A stretch of DNA of 18,200 nt from Clostridia bacterium (lineage in GTDB: Bacteria > Bacillota_A > Clostridia > Christensenellales > Aristaeellaceae), in assembly GCA_900754775.1 (NCBI GenBank), contig CAAEDZ010000229.1, positions 1 to 18,200 on the forward strand, written 5' to 3'. The notes beneath the pieces were generated by a model. It did not search any database, had not been told where the DNA came from, and was given only the letters and a program-made list of their open reading frames with translations. Within the stretch, counting starts at the first letter, position 1. Each line of letters starts with the position of its first letter. Shown here piece by piece: positions 6,126 to 12,413 of this stretch. The translations under genes were made by a program, and so were the position numbers.

Positions 6126-7341
6126 GGTACGCCTCCTCCACGGCGCGCGCGCAGTCCTCCGGCGACGCGCCGTTTTCAATCTCCGCGTCCGCGGCGGCGG
6201 CGTAGAGGCCCGCCCGCTCGCGCCACAGCCGCGCAAGCGCCTCGCGCCCCTGCGAAAGCGGCCGCCCGTCCATGGGCAGCGCCTCAAGGGGCCGCGTGAT
6301 GTGCACCACCACGCAGTTCATGCGCAAAAGCTCGCGGTTTTCCGCGCTCTTGACGATGCCCCCGCCGGCGGCGATCACCTGCCCGCCCGCGAGCGCAACG
6401 CGCCGGAGCGCCTCCGTCTCGCGGCGGCGGAACCCCGCCTCGCCCTCGGTTTCAAAGATGCGCGGAATGGGCATGCCCGCCGCCTTTTCGATTTCCCCGT
6501 CCAGATCCACAAACGGCATGCCCAGCCGCGCCGCCGCCAGCGCGCCCACGGTGCTCTTGCCCGCGCCCGGCATGCCCACCAGCGCAAGGCCCGTCACCGC
6601 GCGCCGGAGCGCCCGCTCGGCCTCCCGAGCGCGCTCCGCGGGCACGGGCCGCCCGGTGAAGCGCTCGCACGCCCGCACCGCCTGATAGGTCAGCATCGTC
6701 AGTCCGCCTTCGCAGGGGATGCCCAGCGCCCGCGCCTGCTGCAAAAGCCGCGTGCGCAGCGGGTTATAGATCACGTCCGCCACGCCGCGAAGGTTCGTAA
6801 GCCGCGCGAGGTCCACCGGCGCGGCCTGCGCCCTGGGGTACATGCCCACGGGCGTGGCGTTGATGAGCCAGGCCGCGTCCGCGTGGCGCTCAAGGTTTTC
6901 GTAGTTGGTTTCGCCCGTGCGCGAGACGGTCACCGCCTCGCCGCCCGCCGCCTCCACCACGTGGCGCGCCGTTTTGGACGTGCCGCCGCTGCCCAGAATG
7001 AGCGTCTTGGTTCCGGCGAAGGCCATGCCCGCGCGCCCGGTGATCACGCCAAGGCCGTAGGCGTCGGTGTTGTCGCCAAAGAGGGTGCCGTCCGGCCTGC
7101 GCACGATGGTGTTGACGCTGCCGATGGCCTGCGCCGCGGGGCTGAGCTCGCGCAGATACGGGATCACCGCCTGCTTGTAGGGAATCGTCACGTTCAGCCC
7201 GTCAAATTCGCCCTTTTTAAGGAACGGCCCCAGCTCCTCCGGCGCCAGCTCGATCAGGTCGTAGCGGTAGTCCGCGAGCAGCCCGTGCAGCGTTTTGGAA
7301 TGGCTGTGCCCCAGCTTTTCGCCGATCAGTCCGCAGCGCAT
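6106..7341 (-). CDS. aroE-aroK: Bifunctional shikimate dehydrogenase / shikimate kinase (AroE-AroK fusion)
   Basis: The protein has 411 residues. Residues 1 to about 245 are AroE, which reduces 3-dehydroshikimate with NADPH: S-H-S-K near the N terminus for substrate binding, N-V-T-I-P-Y-K with catalytic Lys56, G-D-N-T-D-A with Asp93, a nucleotide loop L-G-S-G-G-T-S-K-T-A (116-125), N-A-T-P-V-G-M (161-167) and T-Y-Q-A (218-221). Residues from about 248 are AroK, which phosphorylates shikimate with ATP: Walker A G-M-P-G-A-G-K-S (256-263), V-D-L-D-G-E-I-E (278-285), G-G-G-I-V (326-330) and the D-G-R-P-L lid segment (358-362). Both halves keep their catalytic residues. A short linker rich in Arg and Glu joins them. 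The ATG at 7341 is one base past the pheA stop, with GGAGGG as ribosome site inside pheA, so translation is probably coupled. It catalyses consecutive pathway steps 4 and 5. Confidence 0.95.
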   Translation of the reverse strand: MRCGLIGEKLGHSHSKTLHGLLADYRYDLIELAPEELGPFLKKGEFDGLNVTIPYKQAVIPYLRELSPAAQAIGSVNTIVRRPDGTLFGDNTDAYGLGVITGRAGMAFAGTKTLILGSGGTSKTARHVVEAAGGEAVTVSRTGETNYENLERHADAAWLINATPVGMYPRAQAAPVDLARLTNLRGVADVIYNPLRTRLLQQARALGIPCEGGLTMLTYQAVRACERFTGRPVPAERAREAERALRRAVTGLALVGMPGAGKSTVGALAAARLGMPFVDLDGEIEKAAGMPIPRIFETEGEAGFRRRETEALRRVALAGGQVIAAGGGIVKSAENRELLRMNCVVVHITRPLEALPMDGRPLSQGREALARLWRERAGLYAAAADAEIENGASPEDCARAVEEAYHEAVCD

Positions 7342-7342
7342 C

Positions 7343-8482
7343 TCAGCCCTCCGAATAGCTGCCCAGGTAGGTGAACGCCTCCGGGCCCTCGTCCAGCTCG
7401 CACAGAAGGCCCAGCGCGTCCTCGTCGTAGACCGAGGCGTCCAGGTCAAAGTAGAACATGAACTCGAAGTCCGTGCCCGCGATGGGCCGGCTTTCCAGCT
7501 TGGTCAGGTTCAGGCCCAGCGCCGCGAAGCGCGCGATCATGCCGTAGAGCGCGCCGGGGCGGTGCGGGACGTTGAGCATCAGGCTCACCTTGTCCGCGCC
7601 GGGGTAGATTTCCAGCTCCTTGGAGATGCAGATGAAGCGGGTGAAGTTGCTGTCGGAGTCGGAGATGTCGCTCTTGAGCACGCGCAGGCCGTACAGGCCC
7701 GCGCAGGCGGGCGAGGAGATGGCGGCGATGTCGTCGCGGCCGCTCTGGCTCACCATCTGGGCGGCCATGGCGGTGTTTTCGCAGACGGTGATCTTCACGT
7801 CCTTGAGGGTCTTGAGGAACGCGGAGCACTGGCCGATGGCCTGCTCATGGCTGACGATCTCGCGGATGGAGGAGAGGGTCGCGCCGGGCCGGGCGACGAG
7901 CCGGTGGTCGATCTTGAGGCGCACGCTGCGCACGATGGAAAAGCGGTAGCGCCGCATCAGGTCGTAGACCTCCGTGACCGAGCCGTAGGAGCTGTTTTCA
8001 ATCGGCAATACGCCGTAGCGGCACAGCCCGCTTTCGATGGCCTGAAACACGCCCTCGAAGCGCTTGAAATACATGATGGACGGCAGCGCGAACAGCTTGT
8101 CGCATGCCTGCTGGCTGTACGCCCCCTCCACGCCCTGACAGGCCACCACGGCCTCGCGGGGGAAGGTTTTCGGCGTTTCCGCGATGGCGCGGGCAATGCG
8201 GTTGCCCAGCTCCCCGCCGCGATGGAGCCTGCGCTGCTGGTAGCTGCGGCTGATGTCAAAGATGGTGTTGTAGAGGAGCTTGACGTACATCGCCATGTCC
8301 CCGTCCACCGCCTTCGTCTGCTTCGCCATCACCTCGCGCTCGCGCGCCGGGTCCCATACGGGCAGGCCGTGCTCGCGCTTGTAGTCGGCGATGTCGCTCG
8401 CCGCGCGCATGCGCTTGGCAAACGCCTGCACCAGCTGCTCGTCCGCCTCGTCGATCCGTTTCCTGATCTCCTGAATCTCCAT
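7343..8482 (-). CDS. pheA: Bifunctional chorismate mutase / prephenate dehydratase (P-protein)
   Basis: The protein has 379 residues. Residues 1 to about 88 are an all-helical AroQ-type chorismate mutase domain (I-R-K-R-I-D-E-A-D-E-Q-L-V near the start). Residues about 112-290 are prephenate dehydratase: C-Q-G-V-E-G-A-Y-S-Q-Q-A (115-126), P-I-E-N-S-S-Y-G-S-V (160-169) and the catalytic T-R-F (281-283). Residues about 298-375 are an ACT domain with P-G-A-L-Y (309-313) and E-S-R-P (330-333), the sites that bind phenylalanine for feedback inhibition in this family. It turns chorismate into phenylpyruvate, the Phe branch. The ATG at 8480-8482 follows AGAAGGA by about 9 bases. The 22-codon in-frame extension upstream has no support. 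It is separated from aroB by 130 bases containing repeats of the aroB end, and from aroE-aroK by one base. Confidence 0.95.
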   Translation of the reverse strand: MEIQEIRKRIDEADEQLVQAFAKRMRAASDIADYKREHGLPVWDPAREREVMAKQTKAVDGDMAMYVKLLYNTIFDISRSYQQRRLHRGGELGNRIARAIAETPKTFPREAVVACQGVEGAYSQQACDKLFALPSIMYFKRFEGVFQAIESGLCRYGVLPIENSSYGSVTEVYDLMRRYRFSIVRSVRLKIDHRLVARPGATLSSIREIVSHEQAIGQCSAFLKTLKDVKITVCENTAMAAQMVSQSGRDDIAAISSPACAGLYGLRVLKSDISDSDSNFTRFICISKELEIYPGADKVSLMLNVPHRPGALYGMIARFAALGLNLTKLESRPIAGTDFEFMFYFDLDASVYDEDALGLLCELDEGPEAFTYLGSYSEG

Positions 8483-8516
8483 CGCAATCGTCCTTCTTTC
8501 GTCTGATTGATCGTCA

Positions 8517-8636
8517 GGGGCCTCAGCCCCCCACCGCCACGCGCGCATCGCTTCCGGCTCCGCAGCCCCCGCGCGCGCCAGCGTTCCTCTATCTGACTTG
8601 GCCTTCGGGGCCTCAGCCCCCCACCGCCACGCGCGC
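8517..8636. repeat. Duplicated aroB 3' end: 30-bp perfect direct repeat 90 bp apart, with a degenerate middle copy
   Basis: The 30 bases at 8607-8636 (last codons of aroB, its stop and the next six bases) recur without mismatch at 8517-8546. A decayed third version lies between them at about 8555-8590. On the minus strand each copy contains a small hairpin: GGGGC-TGAG-GCCCC in the two perfect copies and GGCT-GCGG-AGCC in the degenerate one. The spacer therefore looks like remnants of tandem duplication of the gene end. The repeats lie in the only sizeable gap of the operon and could influence mRNA stability or processing. Confidence 0.8.
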
Positions 8637-9674
8637 CAGTTCCTCCAGCTCCGCCGCCGGCACGCGCCTGAGCTCGCACCGGCCGATCGCGCGGGGCAGG
8701 ACCAGCGTGATTTCCCCGCCCGCGCGCTTCTTGTCCGCCATGGCCGCCGCGGCCAGCTCCGCCGCCCCGTAGGGCGCGGAGAGGGGCAGGCCGCCAGCCG
8801 TGAGCGCGGCGGCGATGTCCGCCTCCACCTCCGGCCCGCACAGGCCCATGCTCCGAGCGATCCGCGCGGCGTAGATCATGCCCACGGCCACCGCCTGCCC
8901 GTGCGAGAAGCGGAAACCGCTGCACTTTTCAATGGCGTGTCCCAGCGTGTGGCCAAGGTTGAGCAGCTGGCGGCTGCCCCGGTCGAGCTCGTCGGCGGCC
9001 ACCAGCGCGGCCTTGTGGAAAACGCACCGCTCGATCACCCACTCGGCATCCTCCGTCCATCCGCCGCGGGAGAGCCGTCCGAACAGCTCCGTATCGCCCA
9101 GCACGCCGTACTTGACCGCCTCCGCCGCGCCGTCCGAAAGCGTGGCCGCGGGCAAGGTGGAAAGCGCGTCCGGGTCGATCAGCACCAGCCGCGGCTGATG
9201 GAACGCCCCCACCTGGTTCTTAAGTCCCCCCAGGTCCACGCCCGTCTTGCCGCCCACGCTGCTGTCGATCATGGCAAGCAGCGTCGTGGGGATCTGCACC
9301 AGATCCACGCCGCGCTGGTAGCACGCCGCAGCAAAGCCCGCCACGTCGCCCGGCACGCCGCCGCCCAGCGCTACCACCGCGTCCGCGCGCGTCATGCCCT
9401 GCTCCGAGAGGAAGGCGAGCATCTTTTCCCACGTTGCCAGCGTCTTGTGGGCCTCGCCGTGGGGCATGGCGAAGCGGCAGGTGCGCAGCCCGCTTTCAGA
9501 AAGCGCCTGCTCCACCCGCGCGCCGTAGAGCGCATCCACGGTGTCGTCGGTCAGGATGGCGGCCATGCGCGTCCCGCCCAGCGCCTCGACAATCATGCCG
9601 CCCGCCGCGTCCATCAGCCCCCGGCCGATGAATACCTCATAGGGCCGCCCGGCCCGCACCTCCACGCATCTCAT
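8613..9674 (-). CDS. aroB: 3-dehydroquinate synthase
   Basis: The 353-residue NAD+- and divalent-metal-dependent enzyme converts DAHP to 3-dehydroquinate, step 2 of the shikimate pathway. Family blocks in order: G-E-A-H-K-T-L (73-79), A-L-G-G-G-V-P-G-D-V-A-G-F (102-114), Q-I-P-T-T-L-L-A-M-I-D-S-S-V-G-G-K-T-G-V-D (127-147), K-N-Q-V-G-A-F-H-Q-P (152-161), E-A-V-K-Y-G (185-190), L-N-L-G-H-T-L-G-H-A-I-E (238-249) and F-S-H-G-Q-A-V-A-V-G-M (256-266). The metal ligands Glu185, His242 and His258 are present. Length is typical. The ATG at 9672-9674 overlaps the tyrA stop by ATGA, so the two are translationally coupled. The last codons are part of a repeat that recurs downstream. Confidence 0.96.
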   Translation of the reverse strand: MRCVEVRAGRPYEVFIGRGLMDAAGGMIVEALGGTRMAAILTDDTVDALYGARVEQALSESGLRTCRFAMPHGEAHKTLATWEKMLAFLSEQGMTRADAVVALGGGVPGDVAGFAAACYQRGVDLVQIPTTLLAMIDSSVGGKTGVDLGGLKNQVGAFHQPRLVLIDPDALSTLPAATLSDGAAEAVKYGVLGDTELFGRLSRGGWTEDAEWVIERCVFHKAALVAADELDRGSRQLLNLGHTLGHAIEKCSGFRFSHGQAVAVGMIYAARIARSMGLCGPEVEADIAAALTAGGLPLSAPYGAAELAAAAMADKKRAGGEITLVLPRAIGRCELRRVPAAELEELARVAVGG

Positions 9675-10519
9675 GGCTCGTCCTCCTTCCGGTCCACGAT
9701 CTCCTTGCGCTCGCGCCCCTCGCGCAGCAGCCTTTCAAGCCCCTCCGCGTCCCCGGCGGAGAGCGCCGCGCGGTACTCCTCAAGGTGCTCAATCAGCGCG
9801 TCCAGCTCGCTTTGCAGTTCGTCGCGGTTGAGCAAAAACAGCTCCGTCCACATCTTTTCGCTCAGCCGCGCCACGCGCGTCATGTCCTTGAAGCTGCCCG
9901 CCGAGAAGCCGGGGTGCTTCATCGCCTCCGGGCTTTTCACATACGCGCTGGACACCACGTGCGCCAGCTGCGACGTGTAGCCGATCAGCCGGTCGTGCTC
10001 CTCCGGCGTGGTCATCACCACCCGTCCAAAGCCCAGGCCGCGGAAGAAGTGCTTGAGGTCCGAAAGCGTGCGGATGTCCGTGCCCGGCGGCGGGGTGAGG
10101 ATCATGGAGGCGTTGTCAAACAGCGTTGCCGTCGCATGGTCGAATCCCCAGTACTCGATGCCCGCCATCGGGTGCCCGCCGATGAAGGTAAAGCCGTTTT
10201 CCCTGGCCGTCTCAAACAGCGGCCCGCACACCGCGCGCTTGACGCCGCACAGGTCGATCACCCACGCGCCCTTTTTGAACGCCGCGGCGTGCTCCTGTAC
10301 GTAGGTTACCGCCGCGCGGGGCCAGGTGGCGATGAACACGATGTCGCAGATGGCCAGCCGCTCGTCGGTCAGATCGCCGTCGATGGCCTCCAGCAGCCGG
10401 GCCTTGTACATCACCTGGGGATCGGTGTCCGTGCCCAGCACCGTGTGCGGGGTGTTGCGGCGAATCGTCTTTGCCATGGAGCCGCCGATCAGCCCCAGGC
10501 CCACCACGCCGATGTCCAT
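9671..10519 (-). CDS. tyrA: Prephenate dehydrogenase
   Basis: The 282-residue enzyme oxidatively decarboxylates prephenate to 4-hydroxyphenylpyruvate, the Tyr branch. An N-terminal Rossmann fold has G-L-G-L-I-G-G-S (7-14) and an acidic residue after the second strand (Asp31), which favours NAD+ over NADP+. The substrate segment G-G-H-P-M-A-G lies at 114-120 and T-S-Q-L-A-H-V-V at 182-189 belongs to the helical dimerisation domain. There is no C-terminal ACT domain, unlike the Bacillus enzyme, so this protein may lack Tyr feedback through such a domain. The ATG at 10517-10519 is one base past the DAHP synthase stop, with AAGGAGGG about 9 bases upstream. The 11-codon extension upstream of it is not supported. 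It overlaps aroB by four bases. Confidence 0.93.
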   Translation of the reverse strand: MDIGVVGLGLIGGSMAKTIRRNTPHTVLGTDTDPQVMYKARLLEAIDGDLTDERLAICDIVFIATWPRAAVTYVQEHAAAFKKGAWVIDLCGVKRAVCGPLFETARENGFTFIGGHPMAGIEYWGFDHATATLFDNASMILTPPPGTDIRTLSDLKHFFRGLGFGRVVMTTPEEHDRLIGYTSQLAHVVSSAYVKSPEAMKHPGFSAGSFKDMTRVARLSEKMWTELFLLNRDELQSELDALIEHLEEYRAALSAGDAEGLERLLREGRERKEIVDRKEDEP

Positions 10520-10520
10520 G

Positions 10521-11543
10521 TCACACGCCCTCCTTCGGCATATGCCAGGCATGCGGCAGAACCGCGCGCACGCCCTCCATCACGTCGCGGAACGCCTCCG
10601 GCGTCAGCGACTGCGCGCCGTCGCACAGGGCGCGTTTGGGGTCGTTGTGCACCTCGATCATCAGGCCGTCCGCGCCCGCGGCGGTGGCGGCCAGCGCCAT
10701 GGGCTTGACCATCCACGAGATGCCCGTGGCGTGGCTGGGGTCCACGATCACCGGCAGGTGGGTGAGCTTTTTGAGCATGGGCACGGCGGAGAGGTCGAGG
10801 GTGTTGCGCGTGGCCGTCTCAAAGGTGCGGATGCCGCGCTCGCAGAGGATCACCTTTTCGTTGCCCCCGGCCATGACGTACTCGGCGCTCATGAGCAGCT
10901 CCTGCAGGGTGTTGGCCAGCCCGCGCTTGATGAGGATGGGCTTTCCCGTGTGGCCCAGCTCCTTGAGCAGCTCGAAGTTCTGCATGTTGCGCGCGCCGAC
11001 CTGGATCACGTCCACCTCGTCAAAGAGCGGAAGCTGGCTTAGGTCCATGATCTCCGTGACCACGGGCAGGCCGGTTAAGCGCTTGGCCTCCAGAAGCAGC
11101 TCCAGCCCGTGCCCCCGCAGCCCCTGGAAGGCGTAGGGCGAGGTGCGCGGCTTGAACGCGCCGCCGCGCAGCATCGTCGCGCCCGAGGCCTTCACCGCCG
11201 CGGCGATCAGGCACACCTGCTCCTCGCTTTCGATGCTGCACGGCCCGGCGATCACGGAAAACACGCCGCCGCCCACCTGCGTGTTCCCCACGGGGATGAC
11301 GCTGTCCTCCTCGTGGAACTTGCGGTTGGCGTTCTTGTAGGGCTCCTGCACGCGCTTGACGTCCTCGACGATGTCCAGCGCCCGCAAAAGGTCGATGTCC
11401 ACCACCGAGGTATCCCCCACCAGCCCCAGCACCAGATGCGTGGCGCCCTCGGAGGGATGAATGGCGATGTTCAGGCTCTTGAGCCAGGCCATCAGGTTGT
11501 TCAGCTGCTTTTCATCGGGATGCTTCTTGAGAATCACGATCAT
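10521..11543 (-). CDS. aroF: 3-deoxy-7-phosphoheptulonate (DAHP) synthase, type I-beta with N-terminal regulatory domain
   Basis: The 340-residue protein condenses phosphoenolpyruvate and erythrose 4-phosphate, the first step of aromatic biosynthesis. Residues 1 to about 70 (MIVILKKHPDEKQLNNL onward) form the ferredoxin-like domain found in Thermotoga-type enzymes, where it binds Tyr/Phe and closes the active site. The barrel follows: A-G-P-C-S-I-E-S (99-106) with metal ligand Cys102, G-G-A-F-K-P-R-T-S-P-Y (127-137), I-K-R-G (205-208), D-P-S-H with His271, and I-E-V-H-N-D-P with Glu297 and Asp301. All metal and PEP residues are present. The ATG at 11543 follows AAGGAGG. It is the first structural gene after the leader-peptide attenuator, so its expression and its activity are probably both under aromatic amino acid control. 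The family is also called AroA(G) in some species. Confidence 0.96.
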   Translation of the reverse strand: MIVILKKHPDEKQLNNLMAWLKSLNIAIHPSEGATHLVLGLVGDTSVVDIDLLRALDIVEDVKRVQEPYKNANRKFHEEDSVIPVGNTQVGGGVFSVIAGPCSIESEEQVCLIAAAVKASGATMLRGGAFKPRTSPYAFQGLRGHGLELLLEAKRLTGLPVVTEIMDLSQLPLFDEVDVIQVGARNMQNFELLKELGHTGKPILIKRGLANTLQELLMSAEYVMAGGNEKVILCERGIRTFETATRNTLDLSAVPMLKKLTHLPVIVDPSHATGISWMVKPMALAATAAGADGLMIEVHNDPKRALCDGAQSLTPEAFRDVMEGVRAVLPHAWHMPKEGV

Positions 11544-11569
11544 GGGGACCGCCGCCTCCTTCGTTCATG

Positions 11570-11599
11570 AAAAAACCCCCGCGGCATTGGCCGCGGGGG
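11570..11599 (-). terminator. Attenuator terminator of the aromatic operon leader
   Basis: A perfect 10-bp stem, CCCCCGCGGC/GCCGCGGGGG (arms 11576-11585 and 11590-11599), has a 4-base loop and is followed on the minus strand by six T residues (11570-11575). It stands 22 bases past the leader peptide stop and 26 bases before the DAHP synthase ATG, so it would end transcription before the operon. A competing pairing is possible: GCUGUGUGAG (11621-11630, across the leader stop codon) with the first arm, 8 of 10 positions including two G-U pairs. A ribosome at the stop codon would block that pairing. Confidence 0.93.
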
Positions 11600-11621
11600 T
11601 GGAAACCCTTTTTCCTCTTCC

Positions 11622-11714
11622 TCACACAGCACAACGCAAAAGAGCCTTACGCGCAAACGTAAAGCTAAAGGTAAAGTAATAGGCGGAGCTGTGGTCCATG
11701 CGTGCTGCTTTCAT
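11622..11714 (-). CDS. Tyr/Phe-rich leader peptide of the aromatic operon attenuator
   Basis: This 30-residue open frame (ATG at 11712-11714, TGA at 11622-11624) is preceded by AAGGAGG about 10 bases upstream and begins 28 bases after the predicted transcription start. Its centre reads A-Y-Y-F-T-F-S-F-T-F-A: two Tyr and four Phe within nine residues (codons TAT TAC TTT, then TTT alternating with ACC, AGC and ACG). There is no Trp. The rest has no recognisable domain. A small hairpin (11645-11664, 7 bp with one G-U) overlaps the Ser-Phe-Thr-Phe-Ala-Arg-Lys codons. Position between promoter and intrinsic terminator, and codon content matching the operon's end products, identify it as an attenuation leader like the enterobacterial pheA leader. 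Ribosome stalling for lack of Phe- or Tyr-tRNA should promote readthrough. Confidence 0.9.
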   Translation of the reverse strand: MKAARMDHSSAYYFTFSFTFARKALLRCAV

Positions 11715-11748
11715 ACCGGCTCTGCCTCCTTCTGCGTTGCTTGCAGGA

Positions 11749-11777
11749 ATGATAGCACCATCTTTTCGCCTTGTCAA
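11749..11777 (-). promoter_or_regulatory. Strong sigma-A promoter of the aromatic operon
   Basis: On the minus strand a perfect TTGACA (11772-11777) and TATCAT (11749-11754, five of six) are spaced by exactly 17 bases. Transcription should start near 11742, giving a leader RNA of about 170 nt up to the attenuator terminator. Confidence 0.9.
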
Positions 11778-11828
11778 CCGTTTTTGCGGAAAAAAGTTGC
11801 TTCGCACGTGCGGCCCTAAGGGGCCGCC

Positions 11829-11848
11829 CGCGCTGTGCGCGTTATTTT
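11829..11848 (+). terminator. Terminator-like hairpin with T-rich tail
   Basis: CGCGC-TGT-GCGCG is followed by TTATTTT on the plus strand. No plus-strand gene precedes it, so if functional it would end antisense transcription or an unannotated RNA. The stem is short. Confidence 0.25.
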
Positions 11849-11933
11849 CTAGGTCGCCGCTCGCTTGCGGGCGGGTCCCATACCCACCCTACGCTCGCTG
11901 TTGCATGGGCCGTCTTTGCGGCGAACGGAGGCG

Positions 11934-12158
11934 GCGCGAGCGTTGCGAGCGCCTGAAAGGCGCAAGAAACGCGTCTCCCCGCACCCTGCGGCTGTCCCCG
12001 CCGGGCCATGCTCCTTGTCCCAGTCGGCAGAAGCCCCGCTGCATGCGCCCGCTCCCGCCGCGGTAGGCGCGTCCCCGCGCCCACCGCTCGCGCCATGGGT
12101 GCGGGCCTCCCCCGCCCCCGCTGCGCGCGAGCGTTTCGAGTGGGACACAAGAAACGCG
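11934..12158. repeat. Two related palindromic elements, about 190 bp apart
   Basis: The segments at 11934-11973 (40 bp) and 12125-12158 (34 bp) share the outer words GCGCGAGCGTT and CAAGAAACGCG and differ in the centre. The first has an inner GCGCCT-GAA-AGGCGC hairpin. The second has GCGTTTC/GAAACGC arms. They look like diverged members of one small intergenic repeat family. Confidence 0.5.
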
Positions 12159-12218
12159 GCAAGCGGCAAACGGCGGCACATACCGCCGGGCCTCTCGCCC
12201 GCACCAGCCCTCAGAGGT

Positions 12219-12365
12219 TTGGAGAGCCGCAGCTCTCCAAGCTGAATTCCGAATCCAGCGACATGCGCGGTGGATTCGGCAGCCTTGCGCAAGCAAGGCT
12301 ACCTTACGCCGGCCGCCGCCCGGCGAAGCCGGCGGCAAAGCCGCCGGCGAAGTAGGCGGCCGGCG
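12219..12365. repeat. Array of four consecutive perfect hairpins
   Basis: Four back-to-back inverted repeats without mismatches are visible. They are TTGGAGAGC/GCTCTCCAA (12219-12240, 4-base loop); CCGAATCCA/TGGATTCGG (12249-12279, 13-base loop); AGCCTTGC/GCAAGGCT (12281-12300, GCAA loop); and an 11-bp outer stem (12307-12317 with 12355-12365) enclosing GCCGGCGGC-AAA-GCCGCCGGC (12328-12348). Read on the minus strand, the first hairpin has a C(UGCG)G loop of the UNCG type; read on the plus strand, the third has a GNRA loop. The order and perfection suggest a structured RNA or a cluster of extragenic palindromes. I do not recognise the family. Confidence 0.6.
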
Positions 12366-12375
12366 CACCCCCCGG

Positions 12376-12407
12376 CGGAAAAGATCGGCGCCAGCCGAGC
12401 TTTTCCG
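12376..12407 (-). terminator. Long hairpin directly after spoIVA, possible terminator
   Basis: CGGAAAAG (12376-12383) pairs with CTTTTCCG (12400-12407), and after one A-G mismatch TCGGC pairs with GCCGA around a GCCA loop, giving 13 pairs. It begins 6 bases past the spoIVA stop. It lacks a clear U-tract after the stem, so it may act with the following hairpins or as a 3'-end stabiliser. Confidence 0.4.
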
Positions 12408-12413
12408 ACGCGC

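Larger units (their letters stand above)
11778..12218. other. Gene-free, inverted-repeat-rich intergenic region
   Basis: About 440 bases lie between the aro promoter and the hairpin array with no supportable gene. Open frames occur on both strands, but all are Arg/Pro/Ala-rich translations of GC-rich DNA without a ribosome site or family motifs. Visible structures are GCGGCCC-TAAG-GGGCCGC (11810-11827), a CGCGC-TGT-GCGCG hairpin followed by TTATTTT (11829-11848), and two related palindromic elements at 11934-11973 and 12125-12158. It could hold decayed repeats or an unrecognised RNA gene. Confidence 0.6.

Noticed and set aside
6064..8506. Long plus-strand frames opposite aroE-aroK and pheA
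   Set aside because: Complement of well-supported genes; no start signals or domains.
11570..11760. T-box riboswitch upstream of DAHP synthase
   Set aside because: The leader is only about 170 nt, is mostly occupied by the leader peptide frame and shows no T-box sequence pairing with tRNA; a peptide attenuator explains it.
11842..12368. Several open frames of 60-160 codons in the gap before spoIVA
   Set aside because: All six frames are open by GC bias alone; none has a ribosome site or recognisable motif, and they cross the perfect hairpins.
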